Of a stretch of DNA of 64,000 bases, positions 13,199 to 26,250 are shown in pieces (the first letter of the stretch is position 1; every line of letters starts with the position of its first letter). The DNA lies in contig CM072154.1 of assembly GCA_036850595.1 (NCBI GenBank), positions 8,377,330 to 8,441,329 of the forward strand, read 5' to 3'. Source of the stretch: Rhyacichthys aspro. Its lineage: Eukaryota; Chordata; Actinopteri; Gobiiformes; Rhyacichthyidae. Position numbers and translations under genes: made by a program. Below the pieces are notes generated by a model. The model was not told the DNA's origin, searched no databases, and was given only the letters and a program-made list of their open reading frames with translations.

Positions 13199-15002
13199 AG
13201 TTTTGATTTATGCATTTTAAGCATTTTGAGTTTACCGCAGTAGATTTAAAGGCAAATGAAAAACATTATTACAAAACATTAGACAAAGAAAAAGTGTTTA
13301 AAAAAAGTGTTATAAAGTGAAGGAAAAAGACCAAAACAACAACAACAACAAAAAAATATAGCTGCAAGCAGCGATGATCGGCCCTCGCTGTCGCGACCCC
13401 GCGACCCCCGCGACCCCGCGACCCCGTGACCCGGCGCTGGTGCCGAGGTCGAGCCATGTTGCCATGTCATTCTTAAAGAATGCTGCAAAATGTGTAGAAA
13501 ATACACTGTGTATCTGACATGGCTATGTATCGGTCATCGCCATGGCAACACCGTACAAATTTGGGCATGGGTCCAATATAATTTTTTGACCCCTTTACTA
13601 TAACGGACGTGCATGCCAAATTTCGTGCATTTCCGACAAACTAAATTTTGTTTTGCATATCTAGGGGGCGCTATAGTTCTCAGAGTTACCGTTTCGACAT
13701 ATATGTGGTTAGGCCGGGGGGCGAGTAAGTCATTAAAATTTCAGCCAAATCGGACAACGTATGTCCGAATTATAACAATTTAAAAGTAGCGAAAAATCTC
13801 CAAAAATGTCACGAAATTTGCAGCTGCGCCGCGAGAAAACCTTCATACTTTCGCGGAGGATTTGGATAACTTTTGATGGCACACGTCTTTAGAGTATCAT
13901 GTGCGAATTTGAGCTCATTCGGGCTTACGCTCTAGGAGGAGTTCGTTCAAATGCGAGGTGTGCGATTTTGGCCAAAGTCTGATTTCGAATTTTCAATCCA
14001 AGATGGCCAACTTCCTGTTTGTTTGTGGGCGGGGCCGTAATAATATTCGAGGTTAGTCCCGATGTGAAGAATCACTGTGCCGAATTTCGTTCAATTCCGC
14101 CTCGGTGAGGGTGCGAAAAGTCCCATAGGGGCAAAAAAAACGCTCCTTTTGGGGGCGCTGTCGCGCCATTTTTCATTTTACCACCAAAAAATTACCATTA
14201 AAAAAATATTTTCGCCAGAACTGATGACCGTGCCAAATTTCGTGACCTGACTCTCACGTTTAGGGGTCCGAATTTGAGGCTAAAGGTCCGTGACGTATAA
14301 TAATAATAATAATAATAATAATTCCAACGATTTCAATAAGGCGTTTTTCCTGTCACCCCGAAAGTTACTTTTCGAAAGCTCTCGCCATTCCCCACGTGTC
14401 CTGTAGAGGGTCAACAACGAGCGCTTCGCGCCGTGTTGACCCCTTCAATGACCTTTCACCCATTGATCTTCATTACATGTATTAGCAGTTACAATGATGC
14501 CGGTTCCCTGCCATATGACATATGTATATGCCCGGATAGTGCATGACACCGCGCACGTGCATGATACTCAATGACGAGCGCTTCGCGCTCGCCATTGAGT
14601 CGGCTAGTTACGCAGTGCGCTGCGCGCACTGCTTAGCGATCTCAATAGGCCCTTGCCTGCTGGGCTGGCTCGGGCCTAAAAATACATGAAGTTCAGAGCA
14701 GTTTTGATTTATGCATTTTAAGCATTTTTAGTTTACCTCAGTACATTTAAAGGCAAATGAAAAACATTATTACAAAACATTAGACAACGAAAAAGTGTTT
14801 AAAAAAGTGAAGAAAAAAGACCAAAAAATAAATAAATACATGAAATTCTGAGCAGTTTTGATTTATTCATTTTAAGCATTTTTAGTTTACCGCAGTACAT
14901 TTAAAGGGAATTATTACAAAACATTACACAAAGAAAAAGTGTTAAAAGAAAAAGTGTTAAAAAGTGAAGGAAAAAGGCCAAAAAAAAAAAAAAAAGATAC
15001 AT
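13199..15002. repeat. Three-unit tandem repeat (about 154 bp period) split by an inserted element
   Basis: Three copies of the same unit are visible. Unit A spans about 13199-13356, unit B 14699-14852 and unit C 14853-15002. Each begins with agttttgatttat and continues through 'gcattttaagcattt', 'acatttaaaggcaaatga' and 'aaaaagtgtt', ending in an A-rich linker after 'gaccaaaa' or 'gccaaaa'. B and C are directly adjacent; A and B are separated by the 1.3-kb element at 13357-14680, which sits in the A-rich linker. A fragment of the same unit recurs near 15622-15670. No coding function is seen. Confidence 0.75.
13357..14680 (+). mobile_element. Non-coding teleost interspersed element, about 1.3 kb
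   Basis: The element starts near 'tatagctgcaagcagc' and ends near 'ctcgggcctaaa'. Its base composition and CpG content differ sharply from the AT-rich flanks. It contains a C/G-rich 'cgaccccgcgacc' microrepeat (13395-13435), a (TAA)n run at about 14297-14321 and two strong hairpins near its 3' end (14567-14599 and 14612-14632). It has no long open frame, so it is non-autonomous. I recognise the opening as a motif common in percomorph genomes but cannot assign the class with certainty. A shorter relic related to its 5' end lies at 45095-45570. Confidence 0.6.
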
Positions 15003-15009
15003 GAAATCA

Positions 15010-16235
15010 TAATAGGTGGACCAAAACAGTTCTTGCAATATTAACAAAAATTGCAAAAAGAGGAAGAGTGTGGGGTGCAATCAAGGCTTAATCTGTGCAT
15101 AGCTCTATTCCCTTGTAAGTTCTTTGTCTGCTAACTAGACTGGAACTTTCACTAAACCCAATTAGGCTTTTACAAGGATCAGAAACAGCTGTTAATGAAC
15201 TCAATAGTACTGAAGGCCTAACACATTAATATTTATGAATGAAGTACAGTATAATCGACCAATAGCAGGATAAGCATTCACAAAAACACCCGTAAAGGTG
15301 ACACACAAAGTGGACTCCATTTATCGACATCATACGGTAACACTACCTTAATCTTTCTGCAGAGCGCAGCCGAGGCACATATTTAATTGGGTTGAGTAAA
15401 ATATATGTAATTTGTGGCCTCTAATGTGCCTATTATAGCCTCGCTGGTGTCTAATGTGCTCCTCCAACATTTATCAGTGGGTGTAATACAAGTGCTTTCT
15501 GGGTAATTAAATGTGCTGTACTTTTTAATAGACAACTCTCTTGTTTATACCACATCATTAGAATCACACTATTAGAGCAGAAATGTCCCAACAGTGAAAA
15601 CTCGAGGCATTTGTCAAATATATAGTGCATTTAAAGGCAAATGAAAAACATTATAACACAACAGTAGACATTCAAGCATGAGTGGGAATAAAACCCATGC
15701 AGTGGCTAGTTTGGATTTAAACTCCTAAATGTATTACTTGGCTAAATGTGCTATTTTGTATTGTTGAAGAGGATAGCATTATAAAACAATCCATTAATAA
15801 TAGAAGACATGAAAAATATTAGTGATTGTCTGGGCAAATGGATTTTAAGTCAATGCATATATAGTAATAAATGACCATCCATGAAATATACAGCATCTTC
15901 TTTATTTACACTCATACATTTTAATTTTAAGACATTTAACATTTAACATTTCAACCACAACTCAACAGTATAATATTATAGCAATATTATGAAGGATATA
16001 ACAATGTGAGAAGCTGTCAATACAGTAACGCCTTGACTAGGTTGTGTTAGCTGAAAGAGGGACATCTGGTGTTTTCAGTTTTCACAAAGAAAAAAATCTA
16101 TCTCTGTCAATAAAGATAAGACACGTAATATAAAGCTATTTATAGACACAGATATTTGAGTCTACATTAACAAAGTACCGTGTGGGTTAGCTGCAAAAAC
16201 AAAGTTAGTTTGAAAAAGGAACATCCACTGTCTCT
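15010..16235. other. Intergenic DNA, no gene recognised
   Basis: AT-rich DNA between the tandem-repeat block and a SINE. Apart from a fragment of the upstream tandem unit near 15622-15670 I see no coding potential or clear element. Confidence 0.5.
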
Positions 16236-16541
16236 GTGTTTAGGTGTTAGAGCAGGGTGTCCATTAACCAGAAGGTTGCCGGTTCGATTCCCGCTCCCTC
16301 CTGTTCATACTGTTGTCGTGTCCTTGGGCAAGACACTTCACCCCACTTGCCCCCAGTGCTGTAGAAGTGGTGTATGAATGTGTGTGATTGTGGTGAGTCT
16401 GGTGGTCGTTAGAGAAGCTCACGAGTGCCTTGTGTATGGCGGCCCACCTCTGTCTGAATGGGCTGAATGGAAGCCTAATATAAAGCGCTTTGGGTGACCG
16501 AGACGGGTATTAAAAGCGCTAAATAAATGCATACCATTTAC
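16236..16541 (+). mobile_element. tRNA-derived SINE
   Basis: The head carries a tRNA-like internal promoter: a degenerate A-box region near 16241-16260 and a perfect B box (ggttcgattcc) at 16281-16291. The body contains 'ccttgggcaagacacttcaccc', a motif shared by many fish SINEs. The tail contains 'aaagcgctttgggtg' and 'aaaagcgctaaataaatgc', a partial direct repeat typical of LINE-mobilised teleost SINEs. It is about 300 bp, encodes nothing and was copied through RNA using a partner LINE's enzymes. It is not a functional tRNA gene because no cloverleaf can be closed around the B box. Confidence 0.8.
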
Positions 16542-16549
16542 TCAAAATT

Positions 16550-19500
16550 TGTTATCAAGTAGAAGCTGGTGGGTATTGCTACTCTACCACTTGTTGGAGG
16601 TAGTTTCTTTGCAGTACAGTTACCAAACACCAAAGATCTACCCCCAGACTCACTACAATCTTGACATACTTTTGCTCTTGCATTACTATGACTCCTTTAC
16701 ATCCATAATTTTTCCATCATTTCACCAACCCATTTTGCATCCGTTCATTCTTATATGTTTCATGTCTTAGCCGTATTAGAATTGCTCTGAAAAAAGCCAG
16801 CGTGAACGGTATTAAGACACTGAAGATTAATTAACTTTCAGCAGGCATCATAAACTCCATCATTGCTCGGATTATTATCAGAAAATTGTTTCCCTATTTA
16901 TTAACTCCTCGTCGTCCCATCACGCCACACCTCTTTATCTACCGTCTGCTTCCAGTTGCACGCGCCGAGGAGGTCAGCATCTCATTTGTTTCTTTATTAT
17001 TCAATTTGTGACCTCGTAGCCTCCCGAGAAGAGTGATCACATTAAGAAGCGCCAACGAAGAGCCATATTACGCCGCGCACGTGTTTGCAGTTTATCAAGG
17101 GACTGTTTGTTGTCGCGGGAGAGGCAGGCGCGGTAAATTAAAGTTCCAAAGGTGAAGCAATCAGAAAACATTGCTCATACAAATAAATAGGAATAGCAAA
17201 TCCGCTTTTCTCACAAGCAAGAAGCGGATCCTCCTAATGAGAAAAGAAGCATTTGACATTGGAAAGGACAACTTAATCACACACTTGTATACCACAGTGA
17301 GGTGGCTCTGCTCGCTTGGGATTAAAATGTCGAAAAGCTTTGTTTAGTTGGTTGACACATAAAAGGCTCTTGGAAAGCGAATGCACGAGGGGGCAGTCAA
17401 AAAGCACGATCCCAGGAGCAGTGAAAGGACGCTCGAGGGATGTAATTATAGCTTTCATTAGCCATGGAAGGTCTTTGTGTTGGACTAATGGGGGTCGGAC
17501 ACTACCACAACAACAGTCCCTTCTACATTTGAAGAGCTTTTATGCCAGGATTCTCTAATTGGAGGTGTACACAGCGGATAATATTGTGAAATATCCTAAA
17601 AGTGCTCTAAATTAGCCGTACGATATGAGGAACATGAGCGCAGGACAATAGCGCTGGAATGTGTGGTTAGGGTGAAAGCTCCAGCAAAAAGAGGAGGTCG
17701 TTTTGTGAATGTACGTCTGACTAAGGGGTACCACAGTAAACATTTTAGATGAATACCTGCTCGGTGTTTGGATTAACCAGTTTACTGTAAGAGCAAGTGG
17801 ATTTTTCTGAAGGGACTGTAAACTTTCACCGTAGAATAGCGCAAATGCCCATCTTTTTTCTTCATTTTTTTTCCTCATCTTTTAGCTGTTATTGGTCAAC
17901 TGCGATGAATCCTAATGTTGACTTTACCGTCTGTTCCATTCAACAAAATCAAAAAAAAGTTAGCATATAAAACAAACCATTGACTCTGATTGGGTTTGAA
18001 GGAGAATGATGCCATAACGCATCTTTACTTACCTCATGTGCCCTTCTGTGGATGCCTTTGGTACACATTTTGTACTCTTCTTCTCTAGTTTTATTATGAA
18101 CAAAAATATTTTCGATCTATACACAGCCTCTTTAAGACATGGTTATGGTAGTAGAGACTATTATTGTTATTATAAATACCGTGACATATTAGTATGATTA
18201 TGATAATGAGGATTGCATTATTGTGATTATTGAAATGGACGGAATTGGGTATTTTTATGTATAATTATCATAATATCACATGAATTATTAGTAACAGCTG
18301 TAACCATATGGTGTAATACAAGGGAATGAACTGGGAGTAGGAGCAAATAAGTTCTGCTTCTTTCCACTCCTTTTCGAAATGAAAATAAATTTGTGGATAT
18401 GTGTAAAATAATTGTAATATACTCTATGTACATATTCATAGAGAGAGCGATATAGTTCTATTTTCTTTTCTTTTCTATATGCATATAAGGTGTGCATGTG
18501 TGTATACATGTGTATATGTATGTGTATGTAAATATTTTTCATTGTTATGGTATGGGATAATTTTAATATATGACAAGTTTTTTTCTTTTTCTCACTGGCT
18601 CAAAATAAATTCAAGCACAACATCTAAGAGAGGTAGAGCAAAGACATAGGTCCTTAGCCATAATGACTGCGAACTTTGAGCACTCAAGGGAAACACAAGA
18701 GGCCTCATTATGTTACAGTAGATCTGGAAAACCGAGAGATTCACCACAGGATATGCATTTTTTATACAATACGTTCAAAGAAAGTGTCTGTCATCATCAT
18801 TATAATAAAGCTAATGTTTGGAGCACATGGATGTTCTGTTTAATTAGTGAAGTCAGTCCCTGTTGCAGAAAATAATAACTGGCTTCAATGATGAATAATA
18901 GCTGTACACATTCTCCACAGCTGCAACATACACACTCGAGAGGGAGGATTTTAAAGAAAATGACAAACGGACAACACCATGGGCCCCATCTTCAATAGCT
19001 TCTGTCCAGTGTTATAAATTGTTTCATGGTTGCAGTTTGTAAGAGTGTGGAATGAGTGGCTTTTCCTCAGTTTCTTACATTCTCACTGTAAATTACTTAT
19101 AATTATATACTGTAATAGCTTCCTTCTTGTAAACCTGTTGTAACCAGTGCCATGTTTATGAAAAAGTGAACATTTGTAAAATAGAAATAATATTTAGGAA
19201 CCAAAGATGCCAAAATCACTGAGAGAAGGATTGCAAGCAAATTGGGATACACCACAAAATGATCACAGCATAAGATTAATCAATTCTTTGTGATGTGCTG
19301 CCGGTTCTTATGAGTAAAATCTTTGTCCACTTAATCTTTAACATGAATTTTTGCTGCTAAATACCAAAGTGAGTTTTTTTTTAAGCGCAGAGTCTGTAGA
19401 ATTCACCACAAATTCTGTCAATACCTGGACAGGAAACGTGCAGATAAAAAACACAGTACAATCCAGTACAGTTTCTTACTATAGCAACATTGTCTTTAAC

Positions 19501-22500
19501 AAACATTGGTCCTTAAATTAATTGTATAAAAGACAAACCCTACCACTATGTAAATAGAGTAATCTCATTAGTATGGAAACATAAACTCCTCTCATGTACC
19601 ATAGCTCATTATTAAAACCAACCCAGGTCTCATTGTGTTTAATTTTGTACTTGCCAATATACAAAGGCCTCTGAGGTCAATAATTGGATCGTAAATGCAA
19701 GCTCTTGTTTAGTGCTTTTACAAAAGTTTGAAGAAAACTTGAAGAATTTTGAGGCTACCAGGACCAAACTATGTATTTGGTCTGTTTTTATCAATATTGT
19801 ATCTGTTATTAATCTTTTACAAGTCACTAGCTTTGCTTTGTGAAGAACTTTCTTTGAAAAGAACAAAAGGAGACAGAAACTGCTTTGAGGAATGTCAGCA
19901 TGTTATATGTGCTTTTATGCCCAACTCACAACAGATTGTAAACAGAAGTAAAAAATAATAATTACCTACAAACGAAAGATTCATCTAAAATATGACAAAA
20001 GAATCATTAATTGAATGTGATTTCTCAAATGACAGGGGTTAGTTTCAGTTATCCAATTATTATGATGCATGAGGTTACAAGGCCTCAGTGACTATGACCC
20101 TTTGACCTTAAATGTGTTGTGACACATACAGTACATGTGAAAGGTGTATTTTGTAGCATAATGTGAACAAAATGGAATACCTCAGTCGAAACTATTTTTT
20201 CAATAGTGTATAATCATATTACAACAGCCCAGAATAAAGAGATATTTTAGTCCTATTCCTACATGTTACTGTTCCTATGGGTGCTCAGAGAGGACAAACT
20301 GGCGAGAGTGAGAGGCTTTACGTTCTGCACTATAAGACACAGATGTGTCATGACAGGCAATAAATATCTTGATTTTTGACAACCCTTGTACTCCAGGACA
20401 TTATCTGACATCTATTCATTGATCACTGTGGCACATGCTGATGAATCTGAGATGTGTTGTATCTTGAAAGACAAACTGTCCTTGGTAGAAAAACACGACC
20501 ACAGTAATAATGTTCCCATTTCCTTGACTTTTCTCACATTTGAGTACATCTAAAAGGCCTCTTTAGCTGCGTGTTGAGCAGCTGCTGGCCTTGATGCTGA
20601 TTGGCTCCTGCGTGACAGATAGGTGAATCACACAACAGCTGTCAGAGCTGCCTCTGACTGAATCACATTAAGATGTGGTGTCATAAAGGAATAAAACAAC
20701 GTCTGACGGGAAACAACTAGACCCTTAGAGAATCACATACAGTACGAGGAGGACACAATTTACCCAGAGGGCCGTTGATTTCAAAGAGAAGCTCTTATTT
20801 CCTACTTTGAAGTCTCTTCCAATCTTTGAAGTTTTCACTTTCAGTTTCAGCATTTTTTGCAGACACCATACAAAGCACTCTGCTCTTTGTGAAGCAGACA
20901 TGTGCCCTCTTTGTTCTGGAGCTGATCTAGTGAGAAAGACGAAGTTTGGTGCCTACTCCAGGCCCTATATCCATCTAGTGTTCTACAGCTCCAGACTGTT
21001 AGCTGGATCACACATTGGTCTTATCCTTCGTATGCAGACATTAGAAATGAAACACTTTAGTAGATAAAACACCTCTGTTGGTTGTGTCATTCTGGGATTC
21101 TTAATCATTTATTTTAGAGTTATATTAAGATGGGCAAAGTACAGAATGAGGGGTCAATCATATTTGTATATGTAGCAGAGATGCAGTATTGAGACTCAAA
21201 GAAGACATGAGATTTGATATATATTTGACCTGATATTTAGGGAGAGAGGCAGTAAAACAAGCAGGACAGTGCACTGCAGAGACTGAATGTTTTTTCTGAA
21301 AACAATTGCGGTCTCTGCAATATGAAAATCTTGTTTTTTAATATTGCGATTTGATTGCTAATGGAATTAATTGTTCAGCCCTATTTATGCATACATATTA
21401 AGAATTGTAAAATGATAATGTGATTGCACAAAAGGTAAAGAGATTCTTGTCTTGCACACAAAGCTGTAAACAAAGATCTTTTTGCTTTTGCCATGTCAAA
21501 GTTGCCCAAGTAAGACTTTGTTTGACTTAAGACTTACAGGCTATGTATCTGTCAATGAAAATGGATACTGACAAATTATGATGTATTTTCAGTGTAACCC
21601 CATGAACCTGTCCAGTGGCAGATTCTTCATCAGTTGCTGTTATTAGTCCAGCTACAGTAGCCTAGTAGTAGCTGTAACAAACTTAGTGTTGTGTGTGTGG
21701 TGAAATTTAGCTACATGTTTACATTTATTTCATTTTAATGAAACGCGAATCACTGTTTGTTGCTGTCATCTGCTGCATAATATGCCCACCTTTCTTATTT
21801 ACGCTTTCACTATAAGAGCCTTGAAGGCCGTTAGCAGTTTGATGTCAGATATTATGGGAATAAATCCCCAATACAATAAACCTAGAACATTACCAAGGTC
21901 AGGAAAGATGGAGAAGAATGAACTGAATGAATCTGCAAAAGTCAATTTCGAACATCCACAGAGCCTTTCCTGTAGCCGCAAATAAAATAAAACTATTTTT
22001 CTGAGTTTGGTGGATTTCAGGCAAGTACTGACATTATTTCTTGGGACTTGGTTTCATGGGAGAACACAGGTTGGAATGTGACGAGTGACTGACAAGGCCA
22101 TGGTCAAAACACATCAACATAAAGCTCCCTTTTGCAGCAAAGTAGCAGAAAATGTCACATTTAACTCAAGTGCAGAGCAGTAAAATACAGATTTATATGA
22201 TTATGCATGTCCCATTGGTCTCTCTGCACTCTAGGAGTCCTTGGCTACAAGTGGTGGCTTTTACTGAAAGTTCTTAGTATTCCCATGCATAACTTCTACA
22301 AATCCCAGCCTCCCTAAACGTTTGCATATGCAGTCCATCTATACATTTGGACAAATTGCATTTTCCAGCGTAGTCCTGCTCAGAGAGCTCAGAGGGCGCG
22401 CTCCACTTGTCCGGGTGAGCCATTCTTTCTCGTCATAGATATTCAGAGGGACGTGTCTCTTTGACTTGTCAGAGCTCATCTGAACAGCAGCTCCAGGACG

Positions 22501-25400
22501 GTCTCCAGACAGTTCAATCAGCGTCCTCCTGTTATCTCATCCAGAGAAAATCACTTGACTTTCAGCAGCATTTCACTCTAGACTCAGAAGCTTCTTTTCC
22601 AGAGAGTGGGACGATACGGTACAGATAGGGTTGGCAAAGTTTGGTACTGGTAACGCCTAACGTAGCTTGTGTTCCTAGTGCCGTCTGACACAAAAATGCA
22701 ATGATTCTCTGTCACTGTTCAGCAACTGTACCACACTGTCAGAACCAGTTAACCCACTGCTATATACAGTATTTTGGCTTAAATATGATTTATCCTTGTG
22801 TACAATTTATTTTCTTCACATTTCTTAAAGTCCTTGCCCAGATATTCTCCAAAATTGTGGCTCTCTGCTGGCTCTCTTCTGAATGTTGAAGTGCGGCCAG
22901 AATCCCAAATAAGTCTTTCAAGCAGAGCTGTCCTAAAGGGAATTATCGCTTGAACTTCAGAAAGATAGGATGGGTATCAGGAGTGGTCATGAGCTTTTTG
23001 ACGGCAATGGTGAATTTTGAAGGAAATTTGCTTTTAAGAACATGGCAGATAGACTTCATGTTAATCCGGTGGAGTCTATATTTTTGACCTTTCTTTTTTG
23101 CCTGAAGTACAGACTGTCCATCAGGCAAAAAAGTGGTGTAATGGTGTACTGACAATTTATGTTCACTGCACCATCAACAAGCACAATGTACAGAACAGTT
23201 CGGAAGCACATTGAATGCAATTCTGATGAGAAATTGTATGTGAGAGCCTGTTTCATAACATGTGTAATAATAAGATAATGGAGTGGGTTAGGGACCAGCC
23301 AATGCAATGTAGTGAAGGCAGGGTTTTTAAACAAGAACCAGCAGTTTCTATTTCTACATTTGTTTCAGATTCTTTCTTCTTGGACCTGACAATCTTCAAT
23401 AAAAAATAGTTTTGTTTTTTTTTTCTTCTCATTTTTATATAAGCATTCTCTTTAGTGCCACTATTTAGTAACTGTACCACTGCTGGAAACCAAAGTGGTA
23501 CAGTACACTTATTTGTGACACATTGCCTGCTTTTAAGAGTTACTAACCCCACTGTACTGCTCCAGTGGAAACACGTCTTTGCTTTCTGTGTTGCACTGTG
23601 CAGAAACAAAAATCTTCTTGTCACTCCCTATTCAGAAAAATAGCAGCATGCTCAATAGCAGCATGATGGGAGTGAGCGCATTGAAAATCAGAGCTGCTGT
23701 AGACAGTCTTGTGGTCCAACAGGAAAAAATGTCACACTTTTACTCATCCATACTTATATTTATAATGGCTGCACATGGAGTTATATGTTTAAAAGTTCAT
23801 TGAAGAAGGAACTAATGACTTTAGTGCTCTATTTAATAACTTACAGTAATTGTTTACATTCAAGTACTAGGTCAACCAAAAGTGTATGAAAGACTATTTT
23901 TGAGCTGGCTGATATAACACATAATTTTCAAGAGCTGAAGATGCTGAACAAGATTAGAGTGTAAAAGGTACTGTACATTGTGTGCATTAGCCATAGAAAA
24001 TCACAGCCTTTGCCCGAGGCACTGGAAACCCTCTGAAATAGCTCACATGGAACTTCAAAGTTGAACAGTTGGTCCATCACCAATTCCTTTCTTTCAACTT
24101 TTATATAATTACATTGACAACTTCCAACTTCTTCTTTATTTTATTTTTTTCTTTTTAAAATGTTTGTGGTCCATTCTTTCTGATGTGAAATATTACATCA
24201 ACAAGGACAATGAAGAATACTTAGATTTACCGTGCTGCTGTAGGAATGTGAAACTAGGTAGGTAAACATTAGGAGTAATCATTAAATAATTGCTATGATG
24301 AATTTTAATGCAGCAACTGATTGTACCGTTTCATTATTTAACCATTTGCTTCTGTAGTGATATGAATATGAATATGATGATGTAAAGTTGGGGCAATACT
24401 TTGTTAGTGAGATTGTGAAGCCAGTCTGATGACATTTATGCTCTTATTTAGATATTTCATACATGCATTTGATCAAACCAAATAAATCAGCCCTGGAAGC
24501 AGTGTAGAAATAATTGTACCATAAAATATAATAATTTCCCATTTTGGCACTCACTCTCTGATGGGCCCCGCCTGCCCTTCAACACTCTACAGCGCTCTGA
24601 TGTTGTTGGAATAGTAGCTCCCTCACTGTGAGCACCTGGTTGACCTTCACTCAGTACTGTGCTGAATCAGACATGATGCTTCCTCGGAGAAAGGAATCAA
24701 GATATTGGAATTATTTAAAAAAACAAGTCAGAGAATTCTCCATTGTCTTACTGAATGAAACTGTGTTGAGAAACCACGGTCTGTATATTGAATGATTGAA
24801 TTTTTAATGGAGCCATTTCTCTTTCAAGTGTCACTTTTAGCAGTGTGAGTCTGTCCTGTTATTCTTTCTCACTTTCTCTCTTCCCTGTTATTGGTTAAGT
24901 CAGATAAACTGCCAAAATGACTGCAGAGTTGTATTGATGGAATGCTTTGGAATTACTTTGTACAAATACATTTTCATTGATGGTGTGTAAAAGCAAAAAT
25001 GGAACACATCACTTTCAATAATGTTTAATCATCTCAAAATTTCCTGTTCCTACAACTGCCCAGAAAAGACAAACTGAGCAATGCTGCAGGAGAAGCACAT
25101 TCATCTCTCTTTTTGACATCCATGAAGTAACTGAGGAACTGTCTCAGACCTGCCGGAGGTTTAGTTTAAATTCTATTCATTATTTATTTATAAGCATAAA
25201 AAAGAAACATCAGTGTGTTTCTCCTCTGGCAGTGCCCGGTTTGTCCCCTCTGGGCAGTTGTAGAAAGAGTAACAGGAAGTGATAGAACTATGACTGGCTT
25301 CTACAGAGTTAGTATTTTTCCAAGATCGACAAATGTAAAGAGTGTTATTGTGCAATATTGAAAACTGTGTTTCCAGAGAATGTTCGGTTGATTTGGGGAG
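16550..25400. other. Long intergenic stretch, no gene recognised
   Basis: No open frame here resembles a known protein. The block at roughly 16800-17480 is balanced in composition, unique-looking and free of repeat signatures. Near 21296-21385 lies a fragment ending in 'attaattgttcagcccta', like the end of a hAT-type MITE. Near 22700-22760 and 23455-23575 are degenerate 'gtaccac...gtggtac' stretches that look like remnants of another inverted-repeat MITE. Around 18480-18540 is a TG/TA-rich simple stretch. Confidence 0.45.
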
Positions 25401-25419
25401 ATTTGAATGTGCATCTTAG

Positions 25420-25940
25420 GGTGTGTTTACACTTTCGGTCTGCTTCATTGGTTCGCACCAAAACAGGAAGCAATCAGTTTAGTTCGGTCCGCTATTAAAA
25501 ATCCCCGGTCCACCTAGCGTTCACATTTGTCATTTTGTACTGCAGAGCAAACAAAAAACAAGGCCTAGATGGTGCTGTCAGTGGATGGGTGTATATCTTA
25601 ACCTAATAGGTGATGAATACATTTTTGCCTGCGACGGAACTCTTTTGCCAAAGGTTTGGAAGATACCTCCTCAGTGCTCCATGTTTACCCTCTGCTCATT
25701 TTGTTTTGTTGATGGTCAATATTTTTATTTGTTTTTTTCAAGCTTAAGTTACGTCATGTTTTCGTTGCCAATTTATGAAGCTCTTCTGGTTTGAGCTCGT
25801 CTGTGGTCCGCTTGGCTTTCACATTTCAATCGAACTGCACCAGAGTTCACTTGGAAGCGCTCCGAGACCTCTGATTTCAAGGGGTCTCTGCGTGCATGTT
25901 TAGCGCACTGAGGTTTGTATGTAGCATTCACATTTACAAC
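25420..25940. mobile_element. Probable MITE, PIF/Harbinger-like
   Basis: The sequence opens with 'gggtgtgtttacacttt' followed by 'cggtctgcttc' and 'agtttagttcggtcc', a pattern I associate with non-autonomous Harbinger-type elements in fish. The distal part has a 'gtggtccgcttggctttcacattt' segment that echoes the opening. The exact ends and target duplication were not resolved. A 69-codon open frame inside is probably meaningless. Confidence 0.35.
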
Positions 25941-26208
25941 AAACAGTGAACCTTGCTGTCAATAAAATGTGTTCACAATATGTTTTCTTCAAGTAAACAA
26001 TGGAGAATGGACACAATTGAATTTGGTCAATATGGCTCCTTCTACTTAGTTAATAATAATAATAATTAGGTAATTTATGCAAATTTACCGTGTGCCAACC
26101 AATTAAAACTGCACCAATGTTGCAACTTTAGCCCCAATTGAAGCGTATTGAACTGTAGTTTTGACTGATTTAGTTTAGTTAAGTTGTATCCTACAGAATT
26201 TTACACAG

Positions 26209-26250
26209 TGGAGTATATTCAAACATGGGCCCATGTTTAAATATACTCCA
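26209..26250. repeat. Spacer-free palindrome with 21-bp arms
   Basis: The left arm 26209-26229 and right arm 26230-26250 are reverse complements at 20 of 21 positions, centred on gggccc. No spacer separates the arms and no larger element is evident around it. Confidence 0.85.

Noticed and set aside
13269..13506. Minus-strand frames of 62 and 75 codons at the 5' end of the interspersed element
   Set aside because: They read through simple repeats (cgacccc and caa runs) and give low-complexity peptides.
16241..16310. Possible tRNA gene with a perfect B box
   Set aside because: No acceptor stem or anticodon arm can be formed, and the body and tail match a fish SINE.
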